From an uncultured Oscillospiraceae bacterium (GTDB taxonomy: Bacteria; Bacillota; Clostridia; Oscillospirales; Oscillospiraceae), in NCBI GenBank assembly GCA_947587485.1, contig CANPXZ010000002.1, positions 1-64,000 of the forward strand: 64,000 nucleotides of DNA, read 5' to 3'. Position numbers and translations under genes: made by a program. Shown one piece after another: positions 42,987 through 52,506 of this stretch (its first letter is position 1; each line of letters begins with the position of its first letter). The notes beneath the pieces were generated by a model, which saw nothing but the letters and a program-made list of their open reading frames with translations, was not told the DNA's origin and made no database searches.

Positions 42987-43856
42987 ATGAGCGATTTTGT
43001 GAAAAATGTGACCGATAACTTGCGGCTCGTCCTGTCCATGAGCCTGTCCGACGTGCTGGACGTGCTGATCGTGGCGGTGGCCGTGTACGCGGCGATCTCC
43101 TTCATCCGGCGCACCAACTCCATCCGGTTCGCCCAGGGGATACTGCTTCTGCTGGTGGCCCTGTGGCTTTCCAGCCCCAGCATGCTGAATCTGACGCTGA
43201 CCAGCTTCATCCTGCGGCAGGTGTTTGAGATCGGCGTTCTGGCGGTGGTCGTGCTGTTCCAGCCGGAGATCCGGCGGGCGCTGGAGCGCGTGGGGTCCTA
43301 CCGCATCTTCTCGATCTTCGGCCGGGACATGGGCGGCCAGGCGCTGGATAAGGTCATCCGGCAGACGGTCTACGCCTGCGAGGACATGTCAGGCAGCCGC
43401 ACGGGCGCGCTGATCGTGTTCGAGAGGACCAACCGGCTCAACGAGCCCATGGCCTCCGGCACGCAGATCGACGCGCTGGTGTCGGCGGAGCTTTTGAAAA
43501 ACATCTTCTTCCACAACTCGCCGCTGCATGACGGCGCGGTGATCGTGAAGGACGGGCGGGTCGCGGCGGCGGGCTGCATGCTGCCCCTGAGCGAGAACGC
43601 CAACCTGAGCCGGGACCTGGGCATGCGCCACCGGGCCGGCATCGGCATGAGCGAGCGGTCCGACGCGCTGGTGGTCATCGTCTCGGAGGAGACCGGCGGC
43701 ATCAGCGTGGCCCAGGACGGGCTTTTGAAGCGGCACCTGAGCCAGGACACCTTCGAGGCCCTGCTGCGCCGGGAGTTGCTGCCGGAGGAGAACCAGGGCC
43801 GCAAGGGGCTGTTGGCCCGCCTGAAACGTACAAAGGGGAGCGACGATGCACAATAA
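42987..43856 (+). CDS. cdaA: Diadenylate cyclase CdaA
   Basis: Makes the second messenger c-di-AMP from two ATP. 289 residues: three N-terminal membrane helices (about 22-95), then the DAC (DisA_N) domain with LHDGAVIV (DGA 182-184) and MRHRAGIG (RHR 214-216). Membrane-bound, like other CdaA proteins that control potassium and wall homeostasis. Overlaps its partner cdaR by 11 bases. Confidence 0.95.
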   Translation: MSDFVKNVTDNLRLVLSMSLSDVLDVLIVAVAVYAAISFIRRTNSIRFAQGILLLLVALWLSSPSMLNLTLTSFILRQVFEIGVLAVVVLFQPEIRRALERVGSYRIFSIFGRDMGGQALDKVIRQTVYACEDMSGSRTGALIVFERTNRLNEPMASGTQIDALVSAELLKNIFFHNSPLHDGAVIVKDGRVAAAGCMLPLSENANLSRDLGMRHRAGIGMSERSDALVVIVSEETGGISVAQDGLLKRHLSQDTFEALLRRELLPEENQGRKGLLARLKRTKGSDDAQ

Positions 43857-45123
43857 CAGCCGTGTGAGCGTGATCGGAAAGATACTGGACAGCCACGTAT
43901 TCTGGGCCGCGCTCAGCCTGTGTGCGGCACTGATCATATGGATATACTATACGTCGAACTATGGGGCCACCAGGACCCAGACGTTCTATGGGGTGGAGGT
44001 CACCTTCACCGGCCAGGAGGCCATGCGCGATACGCTCAACATGGTGGTGTCCCGTCAGGATACCGCCACGGTGAACGTGACCCTCACCGGGACCCGGCGT
44101 GATATCTCCCAGATCAGCAGCGACGATCTCAGGGCGGTGGTGAACCTTTCCAACATCACCATGGCCGGGTACCGGACCATGAGCTATACCATCTCCTATC
44201 CCACCACGGTGAACCAGGCCAATATCCGGGAGACGAACAAGTCCCCCTCCACCGTCGGGCTGCAGATCAGCAAGCTCTCCACCAGGAGCTTCCCGGTGAC
44301 CGGCACGTTCGAGGGCACCACGGCGGAGGGGTATATGGTGGACAGCTCGGAGATGACCTTCGATCCCGCCAACGTGACCTTCACAGGCCCGGAGGAGGAG
44401 CTGGAACAAATCACGAGAGCGCAGGTGGTGGTCGGCCGGGACGAGGTCAGCTCGTCCTTCTCTGCGGAGGGCAATTACGTGCTCCTGGACGCGGATGACA
44501 ACGTGTTGGAGTTCGAGGACCTGCAGGCGGACACGGATACCGTGACCGTCACCGTGCCGGTGAGCACCATCAAGGAAGTGGCTCTGGACGTGACGCTGCT
44601 GGACGGCGGCGGGGCGTCGGCCGCAGAGAACGTGATCAAGCATATCGAGCCGGCGTCCATCACGGTGGCGGGCGACGCGGCAACGCTGGACGGTCTGAAC
44701 AGCATCTCCCTGGCCAACATCAACCTCGCCGACGCGCTGGAATTCCCGGAGGCGGAGTACAACATCGTGCTGCCAAACGGGGTGGAGTGCCTGTCCGGGG
44801 AGACGACGGCCAAGGCGAGCCTGGAGCTGGTGGGGCTGAGCTCCGACCTGTTCATCGTGACGAACCTCAGCTATATCAACGCCCCGGAGGGCTATAACGC
44901 CAGCATCATCGACGCGAACAAGGTCGTCACGGTCCGGGCCCCGTCCGACGTGTTGCCCCGGATCACGGCCAACAACATCCGGGTCGTGGCGGATCTGTCC
45001 GGCCTGGCCGGACAGGCGGTGGGCCGGTACAGAGTGCCCACTACCGTATATGTGGACGGGTTCGACAGCGCCGGCGTGGTGGGTACATATCCCGTCTATG
45101 TGCAGTTGGAGGAAGAGGAATGA
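43846..45123 (+). CDS. cdaR: CdaA regulator (YbbR-domain protein)
   Basis: 425 residues: one N-terminal helix (about 14-33, FWAALSLCAALIIWIYYTS) and a large extracellular part of several YbbR repeats, recognisable by strand pairs such as RSFPVTGTFEGTTAEGYMVDSSEMTFDPANVTFTGPEEEL. Family knowledge: binds CdaA and adjusts c-di-AMP synthesis. The usual third gene glmM is not here; the operon instead runs into an RseC-like gene. Confidence 0.92.
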   Translation: MHNNSRVSVIGKILDSHVFWAALSLCAALIIWIYYTSNYGATRTQTFYGVEVTFTGQEAMRDTLNMVVSRQDTATVNVTLTGTRRDISQISSDDLRAVVNLSNITMAGYRTMSYTISYPTTVNQANIRETNKSPSTVGLQISKLSTRSFPVTGTFEGTTAEGYMVDSSEMTFDPANVTFTGPEEELEQITRAQVVVGRDEVSSSFSAEGNYVLLDADDNVLEFEDLQADTDTVTVTVPVSTIKEVALDVTLLDGGGASAAENVIKHIEPASITVAGDAATLDGLNSISLANINLADALEFPEAEYNIVLPNGVECLSGETTAKASLELVGLSSDLFIVTNLSYINAPEGYNASIIDANKVVTVRAPSDVLPRITANNIRVVADLSGLAGQAVGRYRVPTTVYVDGFDSAGVVGTYPVYVQLEEEE

Positions 45124-45518
45124 CGCAAAACGGTGTGGTGACGAAGCTGCTGGACAAGGGCATGGCGGAGGTCGCCGTGGAGCGGGGGACCGCCTGCGGC
45201 CACTGCTCCGGCTGCGGCGAGTGCGTATACGGCAAGCGCATCCTTGTGGCGGCACAGAACAAGATCTTTGCCAAGCCCGGCGACAGGGTGACCCTGGAAA
45301 CGGAGACCGGCGTGATCGTGCAGGCGGCGGTGCTGGTCTATATGATCCCGGTGGCCATGCTGTTCCTGGGCTACGGTCTGGGCGCACTGATGAGCCTGGG
45401 CCAGGGCCAGTGCATCGTGCTGAGCCTGATCATGTGCGCGGTGGGCGCGGCTGTCGTGACCATCCTGGGCCGGCGGCATAAGAAGATCGACTACGAGATC
45501 ACCGGTTACAGCCGCTGA
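45120..45518 (+). CDS. SoxR-reducing system/RseC family membrane protein
   Basis: 132 residues. Small N-terminal domain with ACGHCSGCGECVYGK (four cysteines), then two helices (about 71-90 and 97-117). The family (RseC/MucC) takes part in redox or envelope-stress control and is also found in RNF-related clusters. ATGA overlap with cdaR places it in the same operon; the four cysteines suggest a bound metal or Fe-S site. Confidence 0.85.
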   Translation: MTQNGVVTKLLDKGMAEVAVERGTACGHCSGCGECVYGKRILVAAQNKIFAKPGDRVTLETETGVIVQAAVLVYMIPVAMLFLGYGLGALMSLGQGQCIVLSLIMCAVGAAVVTILGRRHKKIDYEITGYSR

Positions 45519-46405
45519 TGTACGGATACGTCCGCCCGGTCAAGGGCGAGCTGAAGGTATCGGAGCTCGAGCGCTTCCGTGGCGTGTACTGCGGGCTGTG
45601 CCACGAGCTGGCCAGGCGGTATGGATTCTGGAGCCGGTTTTTGGTCAATTACGACTTCACGTTCCTGGCCATGCTCCTGGCGGAGGACGCTCCCGCCCGG
45701 ACCTGTCCCCGCCGGTGCCCGGCCCATCCGTTCCACAAAACGGAATGTCTTGAAAGCTGCCAGAGCCTTCAGACGGCGGCGGACATGACCGTGGTGCTGG
45801 GCTGGTGGAAGCTGGCGGACGGTGCGGCGGACAAGAGCTTTCCCGCCTCCTGGGCGTGTCGGTTCGCCTGCCGGGCGCTGAAAGGGGCATATGACCGGGC
45901 GGTCTCCCGCCAGCCGGACTTTGCGGCGGCGGTGAAGGAGGACCTGGGGGCCCTGCAGACGCTGGAAAAGGAAAAATGTCCCAGTCTGGACGCGGCGGCG
46001 GACAAGTTCGCCAGCATCCTGCGCTCCATCGCCGGCGGCATAGAGGACCCAGCCCGGCAGCGGGCCGCCGGGGAGCTTTTGTATGCCCTGGGCCGCATCA
46101 TCTACATCCTGGACGCGGCGGACGATCTGGCGGACGATATCCGCGCGGACAGCTACAATCCCCTGCGGTACCGGTTCGCGCCGGTTGACGGCAGGCTCTC
46201 GCCGGAGGATGAGAAGGTCCTTCGGACAAGCATGCAGCACTCTCACAACGCCCTCGTGTCAGCCTATGCGCTGATGGGGGAGAATGTCTATACGGGCATT
46301 TTGTCAAATACCATCTATTTGGGTCTTCCGGCGGCCACTCAGGCGGTCTTTGCCGGGACCTGGAACACTTCCGCGAAAATACACAGGAAACGGAGCAGCA
46401 TATGA
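45518..46405 (+). CDS. DUF5685 family cysteine-rich protein
   Basis: 295 residues, soluble, function unknown. Starts MYGYVRPVKGELK, then YCGLCHEL and TCPRRCPAHPFHKTEC with paired cysteines near residues 28-31 and 64-78, and an alpha-helical body with LDAADDLADDI, a double-Asp motif that resembles those of terpenoid-synthase folds. TGATG overlap with the RseC-like gene and ATGA overlap with the DnaJ-type gene, so all are translated together. I recognise the family, not a function. Confidence 0.75.
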   Translation: MYGYVRPVKGELKVSELERFRGVYCGLCHELARRYGFWSRFLVNYDFTFLAMLLAEDAPARTCPRRCPAHPFHKTECLESCQSLQTAADMTVVLGWWKLADGAADKSFPASWACRFACRALKGAYDRAVSRQPDFAAAVKEDLGALQTLEKEKCPSLDAAADKFASILRSIAGGIEDPARQRAAGELLYALGRIIYILDAADDLADDIRADSYNPLRYRFAPVDGRLSPEDEKVLRTSMQHSHNALVSAYALMGENVYTGILSNTIYLGLPAATQAVFAGTWNTSAKIHRKRSSI

Positions 46406-47046
46406 ACGATCCATACAGCGTTTTGGGCGTGTCCCCCTCCGCCAGCGACGAAGAGGTCAAGCGGGCGTACCGCGATCTGGCGCGGAAATACCATCCTGAC
46501 AACTATCACGACAATCCCCTGGCGGACCTGGCCTCGGAGAAGATGAAGGAGATCAACGAAGCCTACGACACCATCACCAAAAGCCGGGAGCAGGGCGGCG
46601 GCGCGTCCTCCTACAGCTATGGGGGCAGCGCCTATCAGAGCGCCGGCCAGAGCCGGAGCACGGGCAAAAACGCCCAGTATGTCCAGATCCGCAACCTGAT
46701 CAACGCCAACAACCTGGCCCAGGCGGAGGCCATGCTGAACGCCATCGGCACCCACGACGCGGAGTGGTACTACCTCATGGGCAGCGTCTACTGGCGCAGG
46801 GGCTGGATGGACCAGGCGGGGCAGTATTACCGCACCGCCGCCACCATGGACCCGGGCAACCCGGAGTACCGCAACGCGGTGCAGTATATGAACCAGGGCG
46901 GACAGGCCTACCGGCCCGCCGGCGGCATGGGCGGGAGCATGATGGGCGGCGATATGGCCTGCAATATGTGCCAGAACCTGATCTGCGCGGACTGCTGCTG
47001 CGAGATGTGCGGGGGGAACCTGATCCCCTGCATCGGCTGCCGGTGA
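46402..47046 (+). CDS. J-domain protein with C-terminal cysteine cluster
   Basis: 214 residues. J domain (1-65) with the HPD motif (YHPDNYHD), so it should stimulate an Hsp70 (DnaK). A Gly/Ser/Tyr-rich linker, a TPR-like helical pair (about 95-160: NLAQAEAMLNAIG, WYYLMGSVYWRRGWMDQAGQYYRTAATMDPGN), and the tail CNMCQNLICADCCCEMCGGNLIPCIGCR with ten Cys. The tail probably binds metal. This is not the classical DnaJ (no zinc-finger/CTD order). Likely acts with the DUF5685 protein encoded just before. Confidence 0.85.
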   Translation: MNDPYSVLGVSPSASDEEVKRAYRDLARKYHPDNYHDNPLADLASEKMKEINEAYDTITKSREQGGGASSYSYGGSAYQSAGQSRSTGKNAQYVQIRNLINANNLAQAEAMLNAIGTHDAEWYYLMGSVYWRRGWMDQAGQYYRTAATMDPGNPEYRNAVQYMNQGGQAYRPAGGMGGSMMGGDMACNMCQNLICADCCCEMCGGNLIPCIGCR

Positions 47047-47047
47047 G

Positions 47048-47551
47048 ATGAAGGCGTCTACGAAACGGCTGACCCGGCTGGCCATCCTGACGGCCCTGGG
47101 CGTGGTGCTGCTGCTGTTGGGCTCCGTGCTGCCGGCGGGGCGGCTGGCGCTGGTGGCGCTGTCCAGCCTGCCGGTGTGCGTGGCGCTGATGATGTTCGGG
47201 CTGAAATGGTCTCTGGGCGTGTTCGCCGTCACGGCGGCCCTGGGCGCGCTGCTCTACCCGGGGGCGGCGGCCATCATGTACCTGGCCTTTTTCGGCTACT
47301 ATCCCATCGCCAAGAGCCTCTTTGAGCGCATCCACAGGGTAAGCGTCTGCTGGATATGCAAATACGCGCTATATACCTTTGCCTTCGTCATTTACTGGCT
47401 GCTGGCGAAGGCGCTGTTCACGTTCTCGGGCGGGGAGCTGTCCTGGTATCTGTTGTATCCTCTGGGCGCGGCGGTGTTTTTCCTGTATGACGTGGCATAT
47501 TCGTCCCTCATACGGTTCTACTTAGTGAAAATTGCGAGGTACTTTGAATGA
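47048..47551 (+). CDS. Small integral membrane protein, unknown function
   Basis: 167 residues with five or six hydrophobic helices (e.g. 13-33, 37-50, 55-72, 78-90, 107-125, 135-155). The early LTRLAILTALGVVLLLLGSVLP resembles S components of ECF vitamin transporters or YybS-like proteins, but no signature settles it. Its stop overlaps the yicC start. Confidence 0.6.
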   Translation: MKASTKRLTRLAILTALGVVLLLLGSVLPAGRLALVALSSLPVCVALMMFGLKWSLGVFAVTAALGALLYPGAAAIMYLAFFGYYPIAKSLFERIHRVSVCWICKYALYTFAFVIYWLLAKALFTFSGGELSWYLLYPLGAAVFFLYDVAYSSLIRFYLVKIARYFE

Positions 47552-48426
47552 TCAAGAGCATGACCGGCTACGGCGGCGCCAAGGGCGAGGTGAACGCCAT
47601 CGGCGTGACGGCGGAGCTGAAGAGCGTCAACAACCGCTATCTGGACGTGTCCGTGCGCCTGCCCAAGAGCTGCCTGTTCGCCGAGGAGGCGGTCCGCTCC
47701 GCCGTGGCGGGCGTCATCAGCCGGGGCAAGGTGGACGTCTTTCTCACGGTGGACACCAGCCAGGCGGAGGAAGCGGTCATCCGGGTCAATGAAAACCTGG
47801 CCGGGGCGTACTTAAAGGCCGTGCGGGACACGGCGGAGAGGTACGGCCTGGACGCCGACGTGAGCGCCCTGAGCCTGGTGCGGTTCCCCGAGGTGCTGAG
47901 TACGGAAAAGACCGACACGGATCGGGACGCGCTCTCCGGGGCGATCTTGCAGGTCCTTTCCCAGGCGCTGGAGGGTTTCGACGCCATGCGCGCCCGGGAA
48001 GGGCGTAAACTGGAGGAGGACATTTCCGGGAAGCTGGACACGCTGGAGGCCATGGTGGCCGCGGTGGAGAAGCGCTCGCCGGAGACGGTGGCGGAGTACA
48101 GGGAAAAGCTCCTGGGCCGCATGCGGGACGTGCTGGCGGACACCTCCATCGAGGAGGGACGCATCCTCCAGGAGGCGGCGATCTACGCCGACAAGGTGGC
48201 GGTGGACGAGGAGATGGTCCGGCTGAAAAGCCACATCGCCCAGTTCCGGCACCTGCTGGCGGAGGGCTCTCCCGTCGGGCGGAAGCTGGACTTCCTCACC
48301 CAGGAGATGAACCGGGAGGCCAACACCACCGGCTCCAAGTGCGCCGACAGCGCCATCGCCAAGACGGTCATCGACATGAAGGCGGAGCTGGAGAAGATTC
48401 GCGAGCAGATCCAGAACATCGAGTGA
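47548..48426 (+). CDS. yicC: YicC family endoribonuclease
   Basis: 292 residues. Opens with MIKSMTGYGGAKG and SVNNRYLDVSVRLPK, and ends with the DUF1732 block EGSPVGRKLDFLTQEMNREANTTGSK, both diagnostic for YicC. E. coli YicC is an endoribonuclease acting on small RNAs. Starts the conserved Firmicutes run yicC-remA-gmk-rpoZ-priA. Confidence 0.93.
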   Translation: MIKSMTGYGGAKGEVNAIGVTAELKSVNNRYLDVSVRLPKSCLFAEEAVRSAVAGVISRGKVDVFLTVDTSQAEEAVIRVNENLAGAYLKAVRDTAERYGLDADVSALSLVRFPEVLSTEKTDTDRDALSGAILQVLSQALEGFDAMRAREGRKLEEDISGKLDTLEAMVAAVEKRSPETVAEYREKLLGRMRDVLADTSIEEGRILQEAAIYADKVAVDEEMVRLKSHIAQFRHLLAEGSPVGRKLDFLTQEMNREANTTGSKCADSAIAKTVIDMKAELEKIREQIQNIE

Positions 48427-48436
48427 GGTACTGCCC

Positions 48437-48694
48437 GTGAAGCTGATCAGCATCGGATTTGGAAGCTACGTATCCCTGGAGCGGATCGTGGCGGCGGTGG
48501 ACCCGGGGTCAAACCCCATCAAGAGGACCGTGTCCCAGGCCCGGGAGGACGGAAAGCTCATCGACGCCACCTATGGCCGCAAGACGGAGACGGTGCTCGT
48601 CATGGACAGCGGCCATGTGATACTTTGCCCGCTGGCGCCGGAGGCGCTGGCGGAACGGGCGGCGCAGAGGGAGGCGGCGGGACATGAAAGCTGA
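48437..48694 (+). CDS. remA: Extracellular matrix regulator RemA
   Basis: 85 residues (DUF370). MKLISIGFGSYVSLERIVAAVDPGSNPIKR and LIDATYGRKTETVLVMDSGHVILCPL match RemA. In Bacillus it is a DNA-binding ring protein activating matrix genes. Starts with GTG; overlaps gmk by 11 bases. Confidence 0.9.
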   Translation: MKLISIGFGSYVSLERIVAAVDPGSNPIKRTVSQAREDGKLIDATYGRKTETVLVMDSGHVILCPLAPEALAERAAQREAAGHES

Positions 48695-49298
48695 CAGAGG
48701 ACTTTTGATCGTGCTCTCCGGCCCCTCCGGGGCGGGCAAGAGCACGGTGATCGCCGGGCTCATGGGCCGGCGGGACGACGTGCGCTTTTCCGTCTCCGCC
48801 ACCACCCGGGCCCCGAGGCCGGGCGAGGTGGACGGCGTGGATTACTTTTTCCGCACCCACGAGGAATTTGCCCGGATGATCGAGGCCGACGCCTTTCTGG
48901 AGCACGCGGAATATGTGGGCAACCATTACGGCACGCCCGCAGCCCCGGTGGAGGAGAGCCTGAACGCCGGATATCACGTGCTGCTGGACATCGAGGTCCA
49001 GGGCGCGGAGCAGGTGCTGGCCCGCAGGCCGGACGCGGTGAGCGTGTTTCTGTGCCCGCCCAGTATGGCGGAGCTGGAGCGCCGCCTTCGGGGCCGGGGC
49101 ACCGACTCGGAGGAAAAGATACGAGGCCGTATGGCCACCGCCCGCCGGGAGTATGGCCGGGCGAAGGATTACGCCTACATCGTCGTCAACGACGACGCGG
49201 ATACAGCCTCGGCGGAGCTGGATGCCATCATCACGGCGGAGCTTTGCCGGAGCGAAAAAAGACTGAAAACCATTCTTGAAGGAGATCGACCGATATGA
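48684..49298 (+). CDS. gmk: Guanylate kinase
   Basis: GMP plus ATP to GDP. 204 residues: P-loop LSGPSGAGKST, FSVSATTRAPRPGEVDGVDYFF, EHAEYVGNHYGTP, LLDIEVQGAEQV. Overlaps rpoZ (ATGA). Confidence 0.95.
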   Translation: MKADRGLLIVLSGPSGAGKSTVIAGLMGRRDDVRFSVSATTRAPRPGEVDGVDYFFRTHEEFARMIEADAFLEHAEYVGNHYGTPAAPVEESLNAGYHVLLDIEVQGAEQVLARRPDAVSVFLCPPSMAELERRLRGRGTDSEEKIRGRMATARREYGRAKDYAYIVVNDDADTASAELDAIITAELCRSEKRLKTILEGDRPI

Positions 49299-49498
49299 TG
49301 CTTTATCCCCCCGTAGCCGACCTGGTGGAGAAGGTCGGCAGCCGTTACGCGCTCATCAACCTGGTGGCCAAGCGGGCCCGCAGCATTTCCCAGGAGGCGG
49401 AGAACCTGGGCGTGCCCCTGACGAAAAAGCCGGTGTCCGCCGCCATCGACGAGGTCTACACCGGCAAGCTCACCGCCAACAACGACGGGGAAGAATAG
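49295..49498 (+). CDS. rpoZ: RNA polymerase omega subunit
   Basis: 67 residues: YALINLVAKRARSISQEA and KKPVSAAIDEV are the conserved omega parts. Helps assemble RNA polymerase. Position between gmk and priA is standard. Confidence 0.9.
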   Translation: MMLYPPVADLVEKVGSRYALINLVAKRARSISQEAENLGVPLTKKPVSAAIDEVYTGKLTANNDGEE

Positions 49499-49513
49499 CG
49501 CCCCCGCCGCCGG

Positions 49514-51967
49514 ATGACCACATACGCCACAGCGCGGATAGCGGTGGCCGGGGTCACCTACTGGGTGGACCGGCCCTATACGTACGCGGTGCCGGAGAAG
49601 CTGTCGCGCTTTGTCCGGCCCGGCGTGCGCGTCGCGGTGCCCTTTGGCGGCAGCCGTCCCCGGGAGGGGATCGTGCTGGCCATGGGCGGAGAGACGGACA
49701 AGCGGCTCAAGAGCATCCTGGAGGTGCTGGATGAGGAGCCGCTTTTGTCTGAGACCCAGCTGAAGCTGGCGCTGTGGATGCGGGAGCGGTTTTTCTGCAC
49801 GGTGATGGACGCGGTCCGGGCCATGCTCCCGGCGGGGCTGTGGTACAGCGTATGGCCGGTATACCGGCTGGCGGACGGCGTGGATCGGGACAGCGCCTAC
49901 GAGGCGACCGGGCCCGACAAGGCCCAGAAGCTGGTGCTGGACGCGGTGACGGGCCACGGAGGCCGGTGTGAGCTGGCGGACGTGGAGGCCGTGTTCGGCC
50001 GGAAGAACCCGGGTCCCGCCCTGGCGGCGCTGGTGAAAAAGGGCGTTTTGCAGACCGAGGCCGGCGCTGCCCGCCGGGCGGGGGACAAGACCATCCTCCG
50101 GGCCAGCCTTGCCGTCAGCCCGGAAAAGGCCATGGAGCAGGCGGCCAGGAACAGCCGGGCTGTCCGGCAGTCCGCAGTGCTGCGGGTGCTGGCGGAGCTG
50201 GGCCAGGCGAGCGTGGCGGACCTGTGCTATTTCACCGGCGCGGGCCGGGAGACGGTGAAGCGCCTGGAGGAGAAGGGCCTTCTGACCCTGTCCCGCGAGA
50301 CGGTGTACCGCCGGCCCGACTATGACGCGGGCCAGGCCAGCCCCCTTCCCGTGCTGAACCGGGACCAGCAGGCCGCTTTTGACGGCATCCTGGCCCTGGC
50401 CGACGGGAAAACGCCTCAGGCCGCGCTGCTGTTCGGCGTCACGGGCAGCGGCAAGACCGCCATCTATCTCCATCTCATCCAGGCTATGCTGGACCGGGGC
50501 AAAAGCGCCATATTTTTGGTGCCGGAGATCGCTTTGACGCCCCAGATGCTCCAGACCTTTTCCGCCCATTTCGGGGACAGCATCGCCGTGCTCCACTCTT
50601 CCCTCTCCATAGGGGAGCGCTATGACGAGTGGAAGCGCATCCGCGCGGGGGACGCCCGGGTGGTGATCGGCACCAGAAGCGCCATTTTTGCGCCGGCGTC
50701 AAACCTGGGCGCGGTGATCATCGACGAGGAACAGGAGGACACCTATAAGTCCGAGACCAGCCCCCGGTATCACGCCCGGGACGTGGCCAAGTTCCTGTGT
50801 GCCCGGCACAACGCCCTGTTGCTGCTGGGCAGCGCCACGCCGGACGTGTGCTCCCGGTACTATGCCGAGACGGGCCGCTATCGGCTCTTCACCCTCTCGG
50901 AGCGGTACAATGCCATGCGGCTGCCCCAGGTGCGTATCGCGGACATGAAGCGGGAGCTGAAAGCCGGCAACGGCACCAGCATCTCCTCGGTGCTGCGGCG
51001 GGAGCTGGAGGAAAACCTGGACCGGGGCGAACAGTCCATATTGTTCATCAACCGCCGGGGGGCCAGCAAGCTGGTGACATGCGGGGAGTGCGGGTATACT
51101 TATAAGTGCCCCAACTGCTCCGCGCCGCTGACCTATCACAGCGTGGGCAACCGGCTCATGTGCCACTACTGCGGCCATGTCCAACGGGTGGACGCCGCCT
51201 GTCCCGCCTGCGGGGGAAAGCTCAGCTATGTGGGCGCCGGCACCCAAAAGGTGGTGGAGGAGCTCAAGGAGCTGTTCCCGGACACGCCCATATTGCGCAT
51301 GGACACGGACGCCGTAGCCCCCGTGGGCAGCCACCGGGCGTTATTCGAGCAGTTCCGAGTCCAACGCATCCCCATCCTGGTGGGGACCCAGATGGTCACC
51401 AAGGGACTGAATTTTGAAAACGTCACGCTGGTGGGCGTGCTGAACGCGGACCAGAGCCTTTATAACAGCGAGTACCGGGCGGGGGAGCGGACGTTCTCCC
51501 TCATCACCCAGGTCATCGGCCGCAGCGGCCGGTTCGAAAAGCCGGGCCGGGCCGTGATCCAGACCTTCACGCCGGAGAACCAGATCATTTTGCAGGCCGC
51601 CCGGCAGGATTACGAGAGCTTTTACCGGGGCGAGATCGGTCTGCGGCAGATCATCGGCTCGCCGCCATTCGCGGACCTGTTCGTGCTGACGGCCACCGGC
51701 CCGGACGAGACGGCGGTGCTGCAGTGCTGCCGGGACCTGCGGCAAGGACTGGCCCGGGACATGCGGGACATCCCCGGCGCGAAGGTCATCGGCCCCGCGC
51801 CGCTGCCCATCGCAAAGGTGAACAATTCCTGGCGCTACCGGGTGACGGTGAGCTGCCCCGAGTCCCGGGCGGTCCGGGCGGCGGTGGACCGGGCGCTGAT
51901 CGCCTGCAACGACGCCAAGAGATACAAGGGCGTGTCCGTTTACGCGGACTTCGACCCGCTGAACTGA
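49514..51967 (+). CDS. priA: Primosomal protein N' (replication restart helicase)
   Basis: 817 residues. N-terminal DNA-binding part (YATARIAVAGVTYWVDRPYTYAVPE), helicase P-loop GVTGSGKTAIYL, DEEQ box IIDEEQEDTYK, zinc region CGECGYTYKCPNCS...CHYCGH...CPACGGK, then motifs V/VI with GTQMVTKGLNF and QVIGRSGR. Reloads the replicative helicase at stalled forks. RB site is weak; start 15 bases after rpoZ. Confidence 0.95.
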   Translation: MTTYATARIAVAGVTYWVDRPYTYAVPEKLSRFVRPGVRVAVPFGGSRPREGIVLAMGGETDKRLKSILEVLDEEPLLSETQLKLALWMRERFFCTVMDAVRAMLPAGLWYSVWPVYRLADGVDRDSAYEATGPDKAQKLVLDAVTGHGGRCELADVEAVFGRKNPGPALAALVKKGVLQTEAGAARRAGDKTILRASLAVSPEKAMEQAARNSRAVRQSAVLRVLAELGQASVADLCYFTGAGRETVKRLEEKGLLTLSRETVYRRPDYDAGQASPLPVLNRDQQAAFDGILALADGKTPQAALLFGVTGSGKTAIYLHLIQAMLDRGKSAIFLVPEIALTPQMLQTFSAHFGDSIAVLHSSLSIGERYDEWKRIRAGDARVVIGTRSAIFAPASNLGAVIIDEEQEDTYKSETSPRYHARDVAKFLCARHNALLLLGSATPDVCSRYYAETGRYRLFTLSERYNAMRLPQVRIADMKRELKAGNGTSISSVLRRELEENLDRGEQSILFINRRGASKLVTCGECGYTYKCPNCSAPLTYHSVGNRLMCHYCGHVQRVDAACPACGGKLSYVGAGTQKVVEELKELFPDTPILRMDTDAVAPVGSHRALFEQFRVQRIPILVGTQMVTKGLNFENVTLVGVLNADQSLYNSEYRAGERTFSLITQVIGRSGRFEKPGRAVIQTFTPENQIILQAARQDYESFYRGEIGLRQIIGSPPFADLFVLTATGPDETAVLQCCRDLRQGLARDMRDIPGAKVIGPAPLPIAKVNNSWRYRVTVSCPESRAVRAAVDRALIACNDAKRYKGVSVYADFDPLN

Positions 51968-51984
51968 CAAGGAGAGAGGAACAT

Positions 51985-52506
51985 ATGGCCCTTCGGAACA
52001 TTTTGAAAGAGGGGGACGAGACCCTGTCCAGGCGCTGCCGTCCCGTGACGGACTTCAACAAGCGCCTGCACGAGCTGCTGGACGACATGGCGGAGACCAT
52101 GCTCAGCGCCAACGGCGTTGGCTTGGCCGCGCCCCAGGTGGGGGTCCTCCGCCGGGCGGTGGTGGTGCTGGAGACCAATACGCCCGAGGGCGAGGAGTGT
52201 GTGATCGAGCTGGTCAACCCGGAGATCGTGGAGTCCAGCGGCGAGCAGACCGAGCCGGAGGGGTGCCTGTCCGTGCCGGGAGCCTATGGCATGGTGACCA
52301 GGCCGGACCACGTGAAGGTCCGGGCCCAGGACCGGAACGGCGAGTGGTTCGAGCTGGAGGGCGTGGGTCTCACGGCCCGGGCCTTCTGCCACGAGATCGA
52401 CCATCTGGACGGACATATGTTCACGGAGCTGTGCGACCATATCCTCTCGGAGGAGGAGCTGGAAGCCTATTACGCCGAGCAGCGGCAGCAAGAGGGGACC
52501 GAATGA
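51985..52506 (+). CDS. def: Peptide deformylase
   Basis: Removes formyl from new N-termini. 173 residues: motif 1 GVGLAAPQVG, motif 2 EGCLSVPG, motif 3 HEIDHLDG. Fe/Zn ligands Cys and two His all present. AAGGAGAG ribosome site; overlaps fmt as ATGA, pairing the two formyl functions. Confidence 0.95.
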   Translation: MALRNILKEGDETLSRRCRPVTDFNKRLHELLDDMAETMLSANGVGLAAPQVGVLRRAVVVLETNTPEGEECVIELVNPEIVESSGEQTEPEGCLSVPGAYGMVTRPDHVKVRAQDRNGEWFELEGVGLTARAFCHEIDHLDGHMFTELCDHILSEEELEAYYAEQRQQEGTE

